The translations under genes and the position numbers were made by a program. Of a DNA stretch of 64,000 bases, positions 37,927 to 46,751 are shown one piece after another. This stretch comes from Bacteroidaceae bacterium (GTDB lineage Bacteria; Bacteroidota; Bacteroidia; Bacteroidales; Bacteroidaceae). The notes beneath the pieces are model-generated. The model did not search any database and was not told where the DNA came from. It saw only the letters and a program-made list of their open reading frames with translations. The DNA is taken from positions 1-64,000 of the forward strand of contig JAGASY010000096.1 of assembly GCA_017621515.1 (NCBI GenBank). Direction: 5' to 3'. The stretch's first letter is position 1, and every line of letters begins with the position of its first letter.

Positions 37927-38307
37927 ATGGCAATAAGAATTGTTGGTGTAGACCTCCCGCAGAACAAGAGAGGTGAAATTGCGTTGACATACATTTATGG
38001 TATTGGTCGCAGTAGTTCAGCTAAAATATTGGACAAAGCTGGTGTAGATAAGGATTTGAAAGTCAAGGATTGGAATGATGAACAGGCTGGAAAAATCCGT
38101 GAAATAATTGCTAAGGAGTATAAGGTTGAAGGTGACCTTCGTTCTGAAGTACAGCTTAATATTAAGCGTTTGATGGACATAGGCTGTTACCGTGGAATAC
38201 GTCATCGTATCGGACTCCCTGTTCGTGGTCAGAGTACTAAGAATAACGCTCGTACTCGCAAGGGTAAGAAAAAGACTGTTGCAAACAAGAAAAAAGCTAC
38301 TAAATAA
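37927..38307 (+). CDS. rpsM: Ribosomal protein uS13
   Basis: 126 residues; head protein contacting P-site tRNA and bridge B1. Start [20 protein letters not shown] and the basic tail [20 protein letters not shown] are typical. First gene of the alpha group; 9 bases before rpsK. Confidence 0.98.
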   Translation: MAIRIVGVDLPQNKRGEIALTYIYGIGRSSSAKILDKAGVDKDLKVKDWNDEQAGKIREIIAKEYKVEGDLRSEVQLNIKRLMDIGCYRGIRHRIGLPVRGQSTKNNARTRKGKKKTVANKKKATK

Positions 38308-38316
38308 TAATCAGAT

Positions 38317-38706
38317 ATGGCAAAGAAAACAACTTCTGCTAAGAAGAGAAATGTCAAGGTTGATGCACAGGGACAACTTCATGTTCATTCGTCATTCAAC
38401 AATATCATTGTTACTTTGGCAAATAGTGAAGGACAGGTTATCTCATGGTCTTCAGCAGGCAAAATGGGATTCAGAGGTTCTAAGAAGAACACACCTTATG
38501 CAGCGCAGATGGCAGCTCAGGATTGTGCTAAGGTTGCCTATGACCTTGGCTTGAGAAAGGTTGTTGCTTATGTGAAGGGTCCGGGTAACGGTCGTGAATC
38601 TGCTATTCGTGGTGTTCATGGTGTTGGCATCGAAGTTACAGAGATTATCGACGTAACTCCACTTCCACATAACGGATGTCGTCCTCCTAAGAGAAGAAGA
38701 GTATAA
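38317..38706 (+). CDS. rpsK: Ribosomal protein uS11
   Basis: 129 residues; platform protein near the E-site. [19 protein letters not shown] and the C-terminal [18 protein letters not shown] are canonical. Followed by a 108-base structured spacer before rpsD. Confidence 0.98.
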   Translation: MAKKTTSAKKRNVKVDAQGQLHVHSSFNNIIVTLANSEGQVISWSSAGKMGFRGSKKNTPYAAQMAAQDCAKVAYDLGLRKVVAYVKGPGNGRESAIRGVHGVGIEVTEIIDVTPLPHNGCRPPKRRRV

Positions 38707-38722
38707 TTATTATTTATTTGCG

Positions 38723-38790
38723 TATTCCATTGTCATTTTTTTTGACTACATCCTTCCTTTCTGTAGTCGCGGCTGCAATGCAATGGGATA
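38723..38790 (+). promoter_or_regulatory. Candidate S4-responsive mRNA structure before rpsD
   Basis: A nested hairpin. The outer stem pairs tattccattg (38723-38732) with caatgggata (38781-38790), one mismatch. The inner stem pairs gactaca (38744-38750) with tgtagtc (38762-38768), perfect. An asymmetric internal loop lies between them (T-run on the left, gcggctgcaatg on the right). It ends 24 bases before the rpsD start. S4 is the feedback regulator of the alpha operon in E. coli, so this is a likely autoregulatory element. Confidence 0.6.
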
Positions 38791-38814
38791 TGCTTTCAAA
38801 AACCAGAAAGAATA

Positions 38815-39420
38815 ATGGCTAGATATATTGGACCTAAATCAAGAATATCTCGTCGCTTCGGCGAAGCAATTTTTGGACCGGATAAAGTTTTGTCTAAGAG
38901 AAACTATCCTGCAGGTCAGCATGGTAACAACCGTCGTAAGAAATCTTCTGAGTATGGTCTCATGCTTGCGGAGAAACAGAAGGCAAAATATACTTATGGT
39001 GTGCTTGAGCGTCAGTTCCGTAATTTGTTTGAAAAGGCAGCTTCTACTCCGGGTATTACTGGTGAGGTGCTGTTGCAGAAACTGGAGGCACGTCTTGACA
39101 ATGTAGTGTATCGTCTTGGCATGGCTCCTACTCGTGCTGCTGCTCGTCAGTTGGTTAGTCACAAGCATATTACCGTTGATGGTAAAGTAGTGAATATCCC
39201 TTCTTTCTCAGTAAAGCCTGGACAGGTTGTTGCTGTTCGTGAAAAAGCAAAGTCACTTGAAGTTATTGCTGCTTCTTTGGCAGGCTTTAACCACAGCAAG
39301 TACCCTTGGATTGAATGGGACGAGAATATCATGGGTGGAAAGTTCCTACATTTGCCAGAGCGTGCTGACATCCCAGAGAATATTAAAGAGCAGATGATTG
39401 TCGAGTTGTACTCTAAATAA
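38815..39420 (+). CDS. rpsD: Ribosomal protein uS4
   Basis: 201 residues; primary 16S binder that initiates 30S assembly. The N-terminus [20 protein letters not shown] lacks a zinc-binding cysteine cluster (the zinc-free form). The S4 RNA-binding domain ([37 protein letters not shown]) is intact. A structured leader precedes it and rpoA follows after 9 bases. Confidence 0.98.
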   Translation: MARYIGPKSRISRRFGEAIFGPDKVLSKRNYPAGQHGNNRRKKSSEYGLMLAEKQKAKYTYGVLERQFRNLFEKAASTPGITGEVLLQKLEARLDNVVYRLGMAPTRAAARQLVSHKHITVDGKVVNIPSFSVKPGQVVAVREKAKSLEVIAASLAGFNHSKYPWIEWDENIMGGKFLHLPERADIPENIKEQMIVELYSK

Positions 39421-39429
39421 TAATTAACA

Positions 39430-40422
39430 ATGGCGGTATTAGCATTTCAAAAACCAGAAAAAGTAATAATGTTGGAAGCCGATGACAAGTACGGAAAGTT
39501 TGAGTTCCGTCCTTTGGAACCGGGCTTTGGAATTACCATTGGTAATTCACTTCGCCGCATTCTTCTTTCTTCCCTTGAAGGTTATGCCATTAACACGGTT
39601 CGTATAGCTGGTGTTGAGCATGAATTTTCTACAATTCCGGGAGTGAAGGAGGATGTCACCAACATTATCTTGAATCTGAAGCAAGTTAGATTCAAGCAAA
39701 TAGTGGATGAAAATGAGTCTGAACGAATTTCCATTGCTATTGAAAATTCAACAGAGTTTAAGGCAGGAGATATAAATAAGTATCTCAGTGGATTTGGAGT
39801 GTTAAATCCTGATTTGGTAATTTGTCATTTAGATCCTCAAGCGACTTTGGATATAGAATTAAGTATTAACAAGGGACGTGGTTATGTTCCTTCTGAGGAG
39901 AACAGAGAGTTCTGCAATGAAGTGAATGAAATAGCTATCGATTCCATTTATACTCCTATACGCAACGTCAAGTTCGCAGTTGAGAACTATCGTGTACAGC
40001 AGAAGACTGACTATGAGAAGTTGGTACTTGAAATTACAACTGATGGTTCTATTCATCCGAAAGATGCTTTGAAAGAGGCAGCGAAGATTCTTATTTATCA
40101 TTTCATGTTGTTCTCTGATGAGAAGATTACTCTTGAGAACAATGATCTTGATGGTAATGAGGAATTCGATGAAGAGGTATTGCGTATGCGCCAGTTGCTT
40201 AAGACTAAACTCGTTGAAATGGATCTTTCAGTCCGTGCGCTTAATTGCTTGAAGGCGGCGGACGTTGAAACCCTTGGCGATTTGGTACAATTCAACAAAA
40301 CAGATTTGCTTAAGTTCCGCAACTTTGGAAAGAAGTCACTCACAGAGCTTGACGACTTGCTTGAGAGCTTGAACCTATCGTTCGGAACAGATATTTCTAA
40401 GTATAAATTAGACAAAGATTAA
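39430..40422 (+). CDS. rpoA: RNA polymerase alpha subunit
   Basis: 330 residues. The N-terminal dimerisation domain shows [20 protein letters not shown] and the C-terminal domain (about 250-315) carries [19 protein letters not shown] and [16 protein letters not shown], used for upstream-element and activator contacts. Length is standard for Bacteroidetes. Second to last gene of the run. Confidence 0.98.
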   Translation: MAVLAFQKPEKVIMLEADDKYGKFEFRPLEPGFGITIGNSLRRILLSSLEGYAINTVRIAGVEHEFSTIPGVKEDVTNIILNLKQVRFKQIVDENESERISIAIENSTEFKAGDINKYLSGFGVLNPDLVICHLDPQATLDIELSINKGRGYVPSEENREFCNEVNEIAIDSIYTPIRNVKFAVENYRVQQKTDYEKLVLEITTDGSIHPKDALKEAAKILIYHFMLFSDEKITLENNDLDGNEEFDEEVLRMRQLLKTKLVEMDLSVRALNCLKAADVETLGDLVQFNKTDLLKFRNFGKKSLTELDDLLESLNLSFGTDISKYKLDKD

Positions 40423-40425
40423 AAG

Positions 40426-40908
40426 ATGAGACATAATAAGAAATTTAACCATCTGGGTCGTAAGGCTTCTCACAGGGCAGCGATGTTGGCTAATATGGCC
40501 ATTTCTTTGATTGAGCATAAGAGAATTACAACGACTCTTCAAAAAGCGAAAGCTCTCCGTATGTATGTTGAGCCGCTGATTACAAAATCAAAGGATGACA
40601 CCACTGCTTCTCGTCGTGTTGTTTTCAGCTATTTGCAGAACAAGTATGCAATTACTGAACTTTTCGGTACTATCGCAACTAAAGTTGCAGATCGTCCGGG
40701 TGGATACACACGTATCATCAAGCTTGGTAAGCGTGCATCTGATGATGCTGATATGGCATTCATCGAGCTTGTTGACTTCGATGAGAACATGGCGAAGACC
40801 GAAGTTAAGAAGACACGTACTCGTCGTTCAAGAAAGTCTTCTTCTAAAGCTGAGACACCAGTTGAGGAGACTGCAGCAGAAACACAGGCAGAAGCTGTAG
40901 CAGAATAA
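40426..40908 (+). CDS. rplQ: Ribosomal protein bL17
   Basis: 160 residues. The core [20 protein letters not shown] and [19 protein letters not shown] is family-typical. An acidic and alanine-rich C-terminal tail ([16 protein letters not shown]) after a basic stretch makes it longer than the E. coli protein, as often seen in Bacteroidetes. Last gene of the run; a terminator follows after about 75 bases. Confidence 0.97.
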   Translation: MRHNKKFNHLGRKASHRAAMLANMAISLIEHKRITTTLQKAKALRMYVEPLITKSKDDTTASRRVVFSYLQNKYAITELFGTIATKVADRPGGYTRIIKLGKRASDDADMAFIELVDFDENMAKTEVKKTRTRRSRKSSSKAETPVEETAAETQAEAVAE

Positions 40909-40982
40909 GTAATGACATTTTACTGTAATTAAGTATTTGCACTTTTATTGTTTACTTTAAGTTATAGTAATCTCTTTATAAG

Positions 40983-41024
40983 CATGGTTCTATTTCCTTT
41001 ACGAAGTAGGACCATGTTTTTTTT
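40983..41024 (+). terminator. Rho-independent terminator of the ribosomal operon
   Basis: The stem catggttcta/taggaccatg closes a loop of about 14 bases and is followed by eight T residues. It is the expected end of the long str-S10-spc-alpha transcript. Confidence 0.93.
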
Positions 41025-41535
41025 GTTGTACTTGTCCAGAAAGAGCTGACTTGATGCTGTTTTTAATTTTTGCAGTTAAAGGGAAGTTTTTGAATAAGGG
41101 TGTCTGTATATGTTCGACCCCAGTTCGGTAATATGATTCTTTTAGAAATATCAGATTCATTTTAGTTTATCGCCTTTTATATGGCACTTTTGTTTACAAG
41201 GTTCGCCAGAATTTTTTTTGTTTTAGAGTTTTTTGGGGGAAGGTATGTAAAATACTTGAAAATTAGATGCTTGTTGCTAATGAATAACAGTGCTGCTTCT
41301 TATTAAAAGATCTATTTATTATAAAATACGGATTATTTTAGAAATATTATAGAATCTCTTTGTTTTTATTTCTTTATATTTGTCCCTGAGATATAGAAAG
41401 ATTGCTATACTTACAGTTAATCCATTCCTATATCTTTGGTTGTGAGATAATAAGATTCTGAGGCGGTCTGATGGTACAGAATCTGATTCGTCTCGTTAAT
41501 TGTGGTGTTATTCCACACAATAATCAAACAAATAT
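41025..41535. other. AT-rich intergenic region with candidate promoters
   Basis: No gene seen. Two perfect -7 boxes for the next operon are present: TATATTTG (41375-41382) and TATCTTTG (41431-41438); neither has TTTG at the right distance. A short stem ttgtgg/ccacaa-like lies at about 41498-41520, just before the PagL-like gene. Confidence 0.4.
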
Positions 41536-42954
41536 ATGAGTGCGAAAGCCTTTCACCTGATTTGTATTTTTCTTGTCCTATTTGTTTCTACGACACAAGT
41601 GCTTGCATGGACAGACGATATGTCTTCCTGTCTGACAGAGGTGTTTATGCCTTCTCATGATAAATTCCTTACAGATAGAACCATTGCAGGCAGTGCTTTC
41701 TTTTCTGATACAACCGTTCTTTGTTCTGCTGATGTATGTGGAAAGGAATGTAAGGATGCTGTCCATTCTTGTATCGATGACTTTAATCTCACTTCCGCCA
41801 CTTTTGGTACATCGTCCAGCTCTGCCTTCGAAACTTCTTGCGTGGATGATTTGTCCTCAACCTCTGCAAGTGTTGATACATCTTCTACCTCTGCCTTTGG
41901 AGGGCATCGTATAGAGTTTACCTTCAATCCCTCTTTGATTTTTCATACCAACAAGTTTTTGCGTGGAGACAACCCAGAGTACAGAGTGATGAATCGTGCC
42001 ATTACTTACAAGCTGAAGTATGCCTTTGTTTCACTTCCCCAAGAAAAGACTTTTGTCCATCCGGAATGCTATCAAGGCATTGGAGTGGCACATCATCATT
42101 TCAATGCACAGTTGGGAAATCCTTTCTCCGTCTTTTTGTTCCAAGGAGTCAGAATTGCCAAGTTCTCCTCTTCCCTTACTTTGAATTATGAATGGAACTT
42201 AGGACTTGCAATGGGATGGAATCCGTACAACGCAGTCACTAACAGCAGCAATCGGATTATTGGTTCAAAAGTCACTGCTTATATTGATGCCGAATTTTAT
42301 CTCAGTTGGATTGTTTCCCGAAACATAGATTTGAACATGGGAGTCTCGCTGTCCCATTTCTCCAACGGAAATACCCAAATACCGAATGCCGGACTTAATG
42401 TTGGAGGCGCAAATATCGGACTTGCATATTACATCGACCGTAAGCAACCTCGTGCCTTCTCCCATGCGACACAGCCTTTTTCAGCCTATCTGACATACGA
42501 CCTTCTTCTCTTCGGCTCATGGCGAAGCAAGGGATTCTATACAGAGGACGGTCCGATGTCACTTCCCGGCACGTATGCCGTATGTGGGTTTAATTTTGCC
42601 CCGATGTACAACTTTTCTCCCATGTTCAGAGCCGGCCTTTCACTTGACGGGGCATACGACCAGAGTGCAAACATAAGGACGGAACATGAGCGTCTGTCTG
42701 TGTGGCGACAGATGGCATTAGGATTGTCGGCACGTGCAGAATTTGTCATGCCTTACTTTACGATTGCTGCCGGAGTCGGAACCAATGTGATAAACTCTAA
42801 AGGCGACATGAGCGGAATCTATCAGGTGCTTGCACTGAAGATAGACCTGTTTCACGATACATTTCTCCATATAGGCTACACGTTGCATAATCTGAAGACT
42901 CCCAACTATCTTATGCTTGGACTTGGCTACAGATTTGGCAACAGAAAACCATAA
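41536..42954 (+). CDS. PagL-like outer-membrane barrel with unusual N-terminal extension
   Basis: 472 residues. Signal peptide to about residue 24 (QVLAW). Residues 25-121 are a low-complexity stretch rich in Ser, Thr, Asp and Cys, with near-repeats such as SSTSASVDTSSTSAF. From 122 the protein is a beta-barrel like the acyloxyacyl hydrolase/PagL lipid A 3-O-deacylase family. The motif SHFSNGNTQIPNAGLN matches the PagL active-site segment: His274 and Ser276 align with the catalytic His and Ser, but the position of the catalytic Glu is Asn288. It ends in a typical outer-membrane strand (LMLGLGYRFGNRKP). A role in lipid A remodelling is possible but uncertain. The CotH gene starts 31 bases later, so the two are probably co-transcribed. 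Confidence 0.7.
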   Translation: MSAKAFHLICIFLVLFVSTTQVLAWTDDMSSCLTEVFMPSHDKFLTDRTIAGSAFFSDTTVLCSADVCGKECKDAVHSCIDDFNLTSATFGTSSSSAFETSCVDDLSSTSASVDTSSTSAFGGHRIEFTFNPSLIFHTNKFLRGDNPEYRVMNRAITYKLKYAFVSLPQEKTFVHPECYQGIGVAHHHFNAQLGNPFSVFLFQGVRIAKFSSSLTLNYEWNLGLAMGWNPYNAVTNSSNRIIGSKVTAYIDAEFYLSWIVSRNIDLNMGVSLSHFSNGNTQIPNAGLNVGGANIGLAYYIDRKQPRAFSHATQPFSAYLTYDLLLFGSWRSKGFYTEDGPMSLPGTYAVCGFNFAPMYNFSPMFRAGLSLDGAYDQSANIRTEHERLSVWRQMALGLSARAEFVMPYFTIAAGVGTNVINSKGDMSGIYQVLALKIDLFHDTFLHIGYTLHNLKTPNYLMLGLGYRFGNRKP

Positions 42955-42985
42955 CATTTCTTAGGTATAAATAAAAATCTGATAT

Positions 42986-44863
42986 ATGAAAGAATTTCTA
43001 CGCACACTCTGCCTCTGTGCAGTTTTCCTGTTTACTCTCGGCAGCCAAGCGCAAGATTGGTTCCGGGTGAGTATTCATGACATGGATGAGGAGTGGCATT
43101 TTCCTTATCGCATTGAGCATGTACCCTATTTTGAGTTCAACGAAGGTCTTGATACCTTGAAGGCATATCGTTACGGAACGGACGAGACAGAGACCGGATA
43201 CAGCCATATCCCTTTTGCAGTATCCTCGCTTGATAGCATTTCTTTCTTTTCCTCGCCCGAAGCCTTTACGCAGAACCGTTACAAGGCTTTTGCCATGAAC
43301 ATTGTTACAGAAGACATGTCTCCTGTCGATTCAAAAGAGCAGTATGTCCCTTGCTATATCTCCATCGACGGAAAAGGCGAATTTCCTGACTATTCAGGTT
43401 CGGCACGCATACGCGGACGAGGCAATTCCACATGGCTCTGGTATCCTAAAAAGCCCTATCGCATCAAGCTCGATGTGAAAGAGAATATTCTGGGATTGAA
43501 AAAGAATAAAGACTGGGTGCTTCTTGCCAACTATCGCGACCCGACCGATCTCATGAATACATTCGCTTTTGAAACGGCACAATGGCTTGGGATGCCGTTC
43601 ACGAACCACACCCGTTATGTGGAGGTTTTTCTGAATACGGACTATATCGGGCTTTACCAACTTACAGAACAAGTAGAGCAGGGGAACAATCGGGTGGATA
43701 TTTCCGAAGAAGGAGGTGTGTTGCTCAGCTTCGACCTTGATGACGGACCGGATTTGAGTCCTTCTGCCACAGACAACTTCTATTCCGAGGTCTATAAGAT
43801 GCCTATGTGCATTAAGTTTCCGGATGATCCTACGGAGGAGCAGATAAGTCAGATACGTTCAGAACTCTCCGAACTCGAAGCTGCTGTTAGGAAGCACGAC
43901 TATGAGAAAGTCTCAGAACTCATGGACATGCAAACGTTCATTTCTATGCTTCAACTGCAAGAATACCTTTACAATGTCGATTTCACAGCTCCACGCAGTG
44001 TCTATATGTTTCGTGATGCCGGAGGCAAATACACGATGGGGCCTGTGTGGGACTGGGATGCCGGATACGATTTCGACTGGGGCAGTGAACATAACTTTTT
44101 TGCTTCATATCGCAAGCTGATGATGGGAACAGACCCGCTTCACCAAAACGGAGCTTATTCTCTCCCGAGATTCTTTACAGACATGTTCGGCTCTTCCCGC
44201 TTTATTTCCGAATACAAAGAGGCATGGAACCGCATATCCTCTTCGATATTTACCCGCAACTGGGCTGAATGCGAGAAGTTTGTGGATTGCATGAATGAAG
44301 GAGCTTTTGCACGCGACTCCAAGCGTTGGTACATCGGTAAGCAGGTCGGCACAGAAATCAGCAAAATGAAGTCGTGGTTGAACAATCGTGCCGATTATAT
44401 GACAACGGTCATCAACTCATATCCTTTGCCGTTGGAAAAAGTTATTGTTGGAAAGATAGAGAAGGCATTGTCTCTCCGTTATGCCGATGGCTATGGGCAG
44501 TCCGTTACAGTGGATATAGATATGGCAGAGCTCGCTGATATTCTCGGAATTACTCCGGATGCGCTTCTTGCCTCCGACAATATTGTCATTGTTCCTTTGA
44601 TGCTCGACGGCTCAGAAGGAATCAATAAAACTAATGGAGTGTTTGGAGGATGGTTTGATGCCAACGGCGAACCATACACGTGGGACAGTGGACATGTCTA
44701 TATAGAGGTGCTCTATGACTTGTTCTCTTGGAACTGCGGTGTTCGTACAGATGCCGGGCATTGTGTTCGCGGACATAAACACACTGTCACAATGCAATAT
44801 CAGTATCGTGATACAGATTGTATTAAGGCCGTGAATGTAGAAGTGACATTCACAGTTGAGTAA
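42986..44863 (+). CDS. Secreted CotH-kinase family protein
   Basis: 625 residues with a signal peptide (to about residue 22, GSQAQ). N-terminal module with the motif VSSLDSISFFSSPEA. The CotH-like kinase domain covers about 110-420: SARIRGRGNSTWLWYPKK, YRIKLD, WVLLANYRDPTDLMNT, IGLYQLTEQVEQGNNRVD, and the metal-binding GPVWDWDAGYDFDWG. The C-terminal 120 residues resemble DUF4859 (GINKTNGVFGGWFDANGEPY). Spore-coat CotH proteins phosphorylate partner proteins; secreted bacterial homologues are mostly uncharacterised and ATP would be scarce outside the cell, so the substrate is open. Second gene after the PagL-like barrel. Confidence 0.85.
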   Translation: MKEFLRTLCLCAVFLFTLGSQAQDWFRVSIHDMDEEWHFPYRIEHVPYFEFNEGLDTLKAYRYGTDETETGYSHIPFAVSSLDSISFFSSPEAFTQNRYKAFAMNIVTEDMSPVDSKEQYVPCYISIDGKGEFPDYSGSARIRGRGNSTWLWYPKKPYRIKLDVKENILGLKKNKDWVLLANYRDPTDLMNTFAFETAQWLGMPFTNHTRYVEVFLNTDYIGLYQLTEQVEQGNNRVDISEEGGVLLSFDLDDGPDLSPSATDNFYSEVYKMPMCIKFPDDPTEEQISQIRSELSELEAAVRKHDYEKVSELMDMQTFISMLQLQEYLYNVDFTAPRSVYMFRDAGGKYTMGPVWDWDAGYDFDWGSEHNFFASYRKLMMGTDPLHQNGAYSLPRFFTDMFGSSRFISEYKEAWNRISSSIFTRNWAECEKFVDCMNEGAFARDSKRWYIGKQVGTEISKMKSWLNNRADYMTTVINSYPLPLEKVIVGKIEKALSLRYADGYGQSVTVDIDMAELADILGITPDALLASDNIVIVPLMLDGSEGINKTNGVFGGWFDANGEPYTWDSGHVYIEVLYDLFSWNCGVRTDAGHCVRGHKHTVTMQYQYRDTDCIKAVNVEVTFTVE

Positions 44864-44913
44864 ATGTTTTTGTTTGGGCTTTTGTTTGTTAGGTAATGAG
44901 TACATACAGTGTC

Positions 44914-44983
44914 TAAGTGGGTGTATTTACATACTCTTCCGTTACATGATAACGACGGAAAAGTATGTAAATACACTCACTTA
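44914..44983. repeat. 70-bp palindrome with TAAGTG ends
   Basis: Arms 44914-44942 and 44955-44983 (29 bases each) are inverted with about three mismatches around a 12-base loop. The outer sequence taagtgggtgtatt is shared with the ends of the larger palindrome at 48656-48925. It starts 51 bases after the cotH stop and could act as a terminator, but there is no T-run. Confidence 0.7.
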
Positions 44984-45033
44984 AACAAAATCATATCCCC
45001 CCACATAAGTAGCAGTAAAACACGTTAAAAACA

Positions 45034-45839
45034 ACTTTTTCAATTTGACAAAATGATATTTTCGCCCAAAATGAGAATTTAACATTTGGAGCGGTTTTTT
45101 GCAGAGGATAAAAAGATAAATTTTTTTTATTCGAAGGTAAATTATTGAAAATCAATATAATACGAAAAATTTCAAAATATTCAAAAAAACGTGTCGGACG
45201 CAATTTTTCGATGGAACCCTTTATTTTGATAATATATTGATTATTAATATTTTATAGTAAGAATTACCATTTTTACTCTCAAATTCTCTCAAAAGTGCAC
45301 TCACTTTTAAGTTCTTATTCAGCCACTCTTCTGAAACAGCAAATTATACACTTATTAACATTTCGCCCGAAGCTCGCAGTCTTTTTCTCCACAGCGCACT
45401 GCAATTTTATTTTCTGCGCACTGTTTTCAAATTTTCAGCGCACAGTGAGAGAAATTCTACTGCGCTGCAAATAAAATTGCAGTGCGCTGTGAAGAAAAAA
45501 ACTGTGCGCTGGAAATTTGAAAACTTAGTAGTTTTTTTCTAATAACTCTCTGCCGGGAGTGAATTAATGTAAAAGAACTATTCCAAAATGAAACACTATT
45601 TCACAATTCGCAGAGGTATTTGAAAATGTGTGTAGAATCCTCGTTCTTCGAGAAAAGTTCGATGCGCTTCATTTTGGAGCGTTCCAGAGGGCTTGGAATT
45701 TTAACATTTGACAAAATCAAAAAGATGATATTTGAATGTAAAAACTGCAATCTGAAACTAAAAATGGCAAATATACTCTCATTATGTCAGAAAATAATTT
45801 TGTTAAAAAGTGTATATAAAAATTTTTGCTATGGAGTGG
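45034..45839 (+). repeat. 0.8-kb intergenic repeat, copy 3
   Basis: About 806 bases, same orientation as copy 2 and collinear with it, but the last 100 bases are more diverged. The left aaactactaag arm of the central hairpin is missing. Instead the centre is expanded to about six cagcgcactg-type words, and a perfect 21-base inverted repeat appears (45390-45410 with 45471-45491). The right word gaaaacttagtagtttt remains. No transposase is present, and I accept no gene inside. Confidence 0.78.
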
Positions 45840-45886
45840 TTGCAGACTGTCTTTTTGTATTCGACAGACGCATAAATAATTTTAGA

Positions 45887-46066
45887 AGCTGTTTTAAATT
45901 TATTTTCGAGGAATTTTGAGAGGATTTTTTGAGTTGTTCTCTCAAGTTGAGGAGGGAGCATAGCGGGTTATGTGACCGACGGGACTTGGAGAAAACGGCC
46001 AAAAAGACCCTCTAAATTTCCAAAAGACGGTCTGTAATAACTTTTCGTAATAAATTTAAAACAGCT
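45887..46066. repeat. 180-bp nested inverted repeat
   Basis: The whole segment folds back on itself. Outer arms are agctgttttaaattta (45887) with taaatttaaaacagct (ending 46066). The next layer is ggaattttgagagg with ccctctaaatttcc; then gttgttctctcaagt with acttggagaaaac; the tip is cata/tatg around gcgggt. The inner third is GC-rich while the outer part is AT-rich. It lies 47 bases after copy 3. It may be a structured RNA or a short non-autonomous mobile element. Confidence 0.75.
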
Positions 46067-46137
46067 AATGCCATTAAAATATATACACCGTTTCCAATAA
46101 AGCCAGACAAAAATAATGCATGTCTCCCAAAAAATCG

Positions 46138-46145
46138 TAAATTTG
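46138..46145 (+). promoter_or_regulatory. Candidate -7 box for the T9SS-tail/GH43 operon
   Basis: TAAATTTG matches TAnnTTTG; no good -33 TTTG. The leader of about 100 bases contains a stem agaatga/tcattct (about 46207-46233) close to the start codon. Confidence 0.35.
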
Positions 46146-46250
46146 CGCATGAAAGCGGATGCGAATGTCATACAGAACGCATTTGCATATTGGGAATAAA
46201 TCTCGGAGAATGAATGTTTTGCAGACTCATTCTTCACAAATCGTAATATT

Positions 46251-46751
46251 ATGAGGAAGAAAATGATGCTTGCCGCACTTTTATGTGCAGTCTTTGTCTG
46301 TAATCCTTGTTCGGCTTCAGATGACGACTATGATTTATATCTTCTCAGTTCAGAGGGGGAGTATGTGAGCCTTGGGTATTCGACTCTGCGAAGTTTGAGC
46401 TTTGCCCAGATGCGCGAGGACGGTGTGACTGTGAATAAGATGCTCGTAAACCGTGTTGACGGGACATCCGATGAGTTTAATCTGCTTACTTACGATGCAA
46501 TAGTTTTTGAATCTGTGGCAACAGGAATCAACGGTTTGCCGGACGGATCGGCAGGTGATGCCGTTCTGGAGCTGCACGACGGAAAGGTGTATTGCCATGC
46601 TGGTGGTGAAGTCAGAGTTTGTCTGCTCGACGGGCGAGTGGTCAAGACATTGACTGTGAAGAATGGCGAGACATTTTCCATTGATGCACTTGCGTCAGGG
46701 ACATATATCGTAAACATAAATGGCAAATCCGTAAAAATTCAGAAAAGATGA
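46251..46751 (+). CDS. Small secreted protein with T9SS-like C-terminal domain
   Basis: 166 residues. Signal peptide (MRKKMMLAALLCAVFVCNPCSA), then about 70 residues with a NRVDGTSDEFNLLTYDAIVFE segment. The C-terminal domain resembles T9SS type A sorting tails: VRVCLLDGRVVKTLTVKNGE, LASGTYIVNINGKSVKIQKR. There is no catalytic domain. Its last codons overlap the GH43 gene start by four bases (ATGA), so the two are coupled. It may be an accessory or carrier protein on the surface; the function is not known. Confidence 0.75.
   Translation: MRKKMMLAALLCAVFVCNPCSASDDDYDLYLLSSEGEYVSLGYSTLRSLSFAQMREDGVTVNKMLVNRVDGTSDEFNLLTYDAIVFESVATGINGLPDGSAGDAVLELHDGKVYCHAGGEVRVCLLDGRVVKTLTVKNGETFSIDALASGTYIVNINGKSVKIQKR

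Noticed and set aside
44914-44983. Plain rho-independent terminator of cotH
   Set aside because: The stem is long enough but there is no T-run on either strand, and the ends match another palindrome family. It may still stop transcription, but I list it as a repeat.
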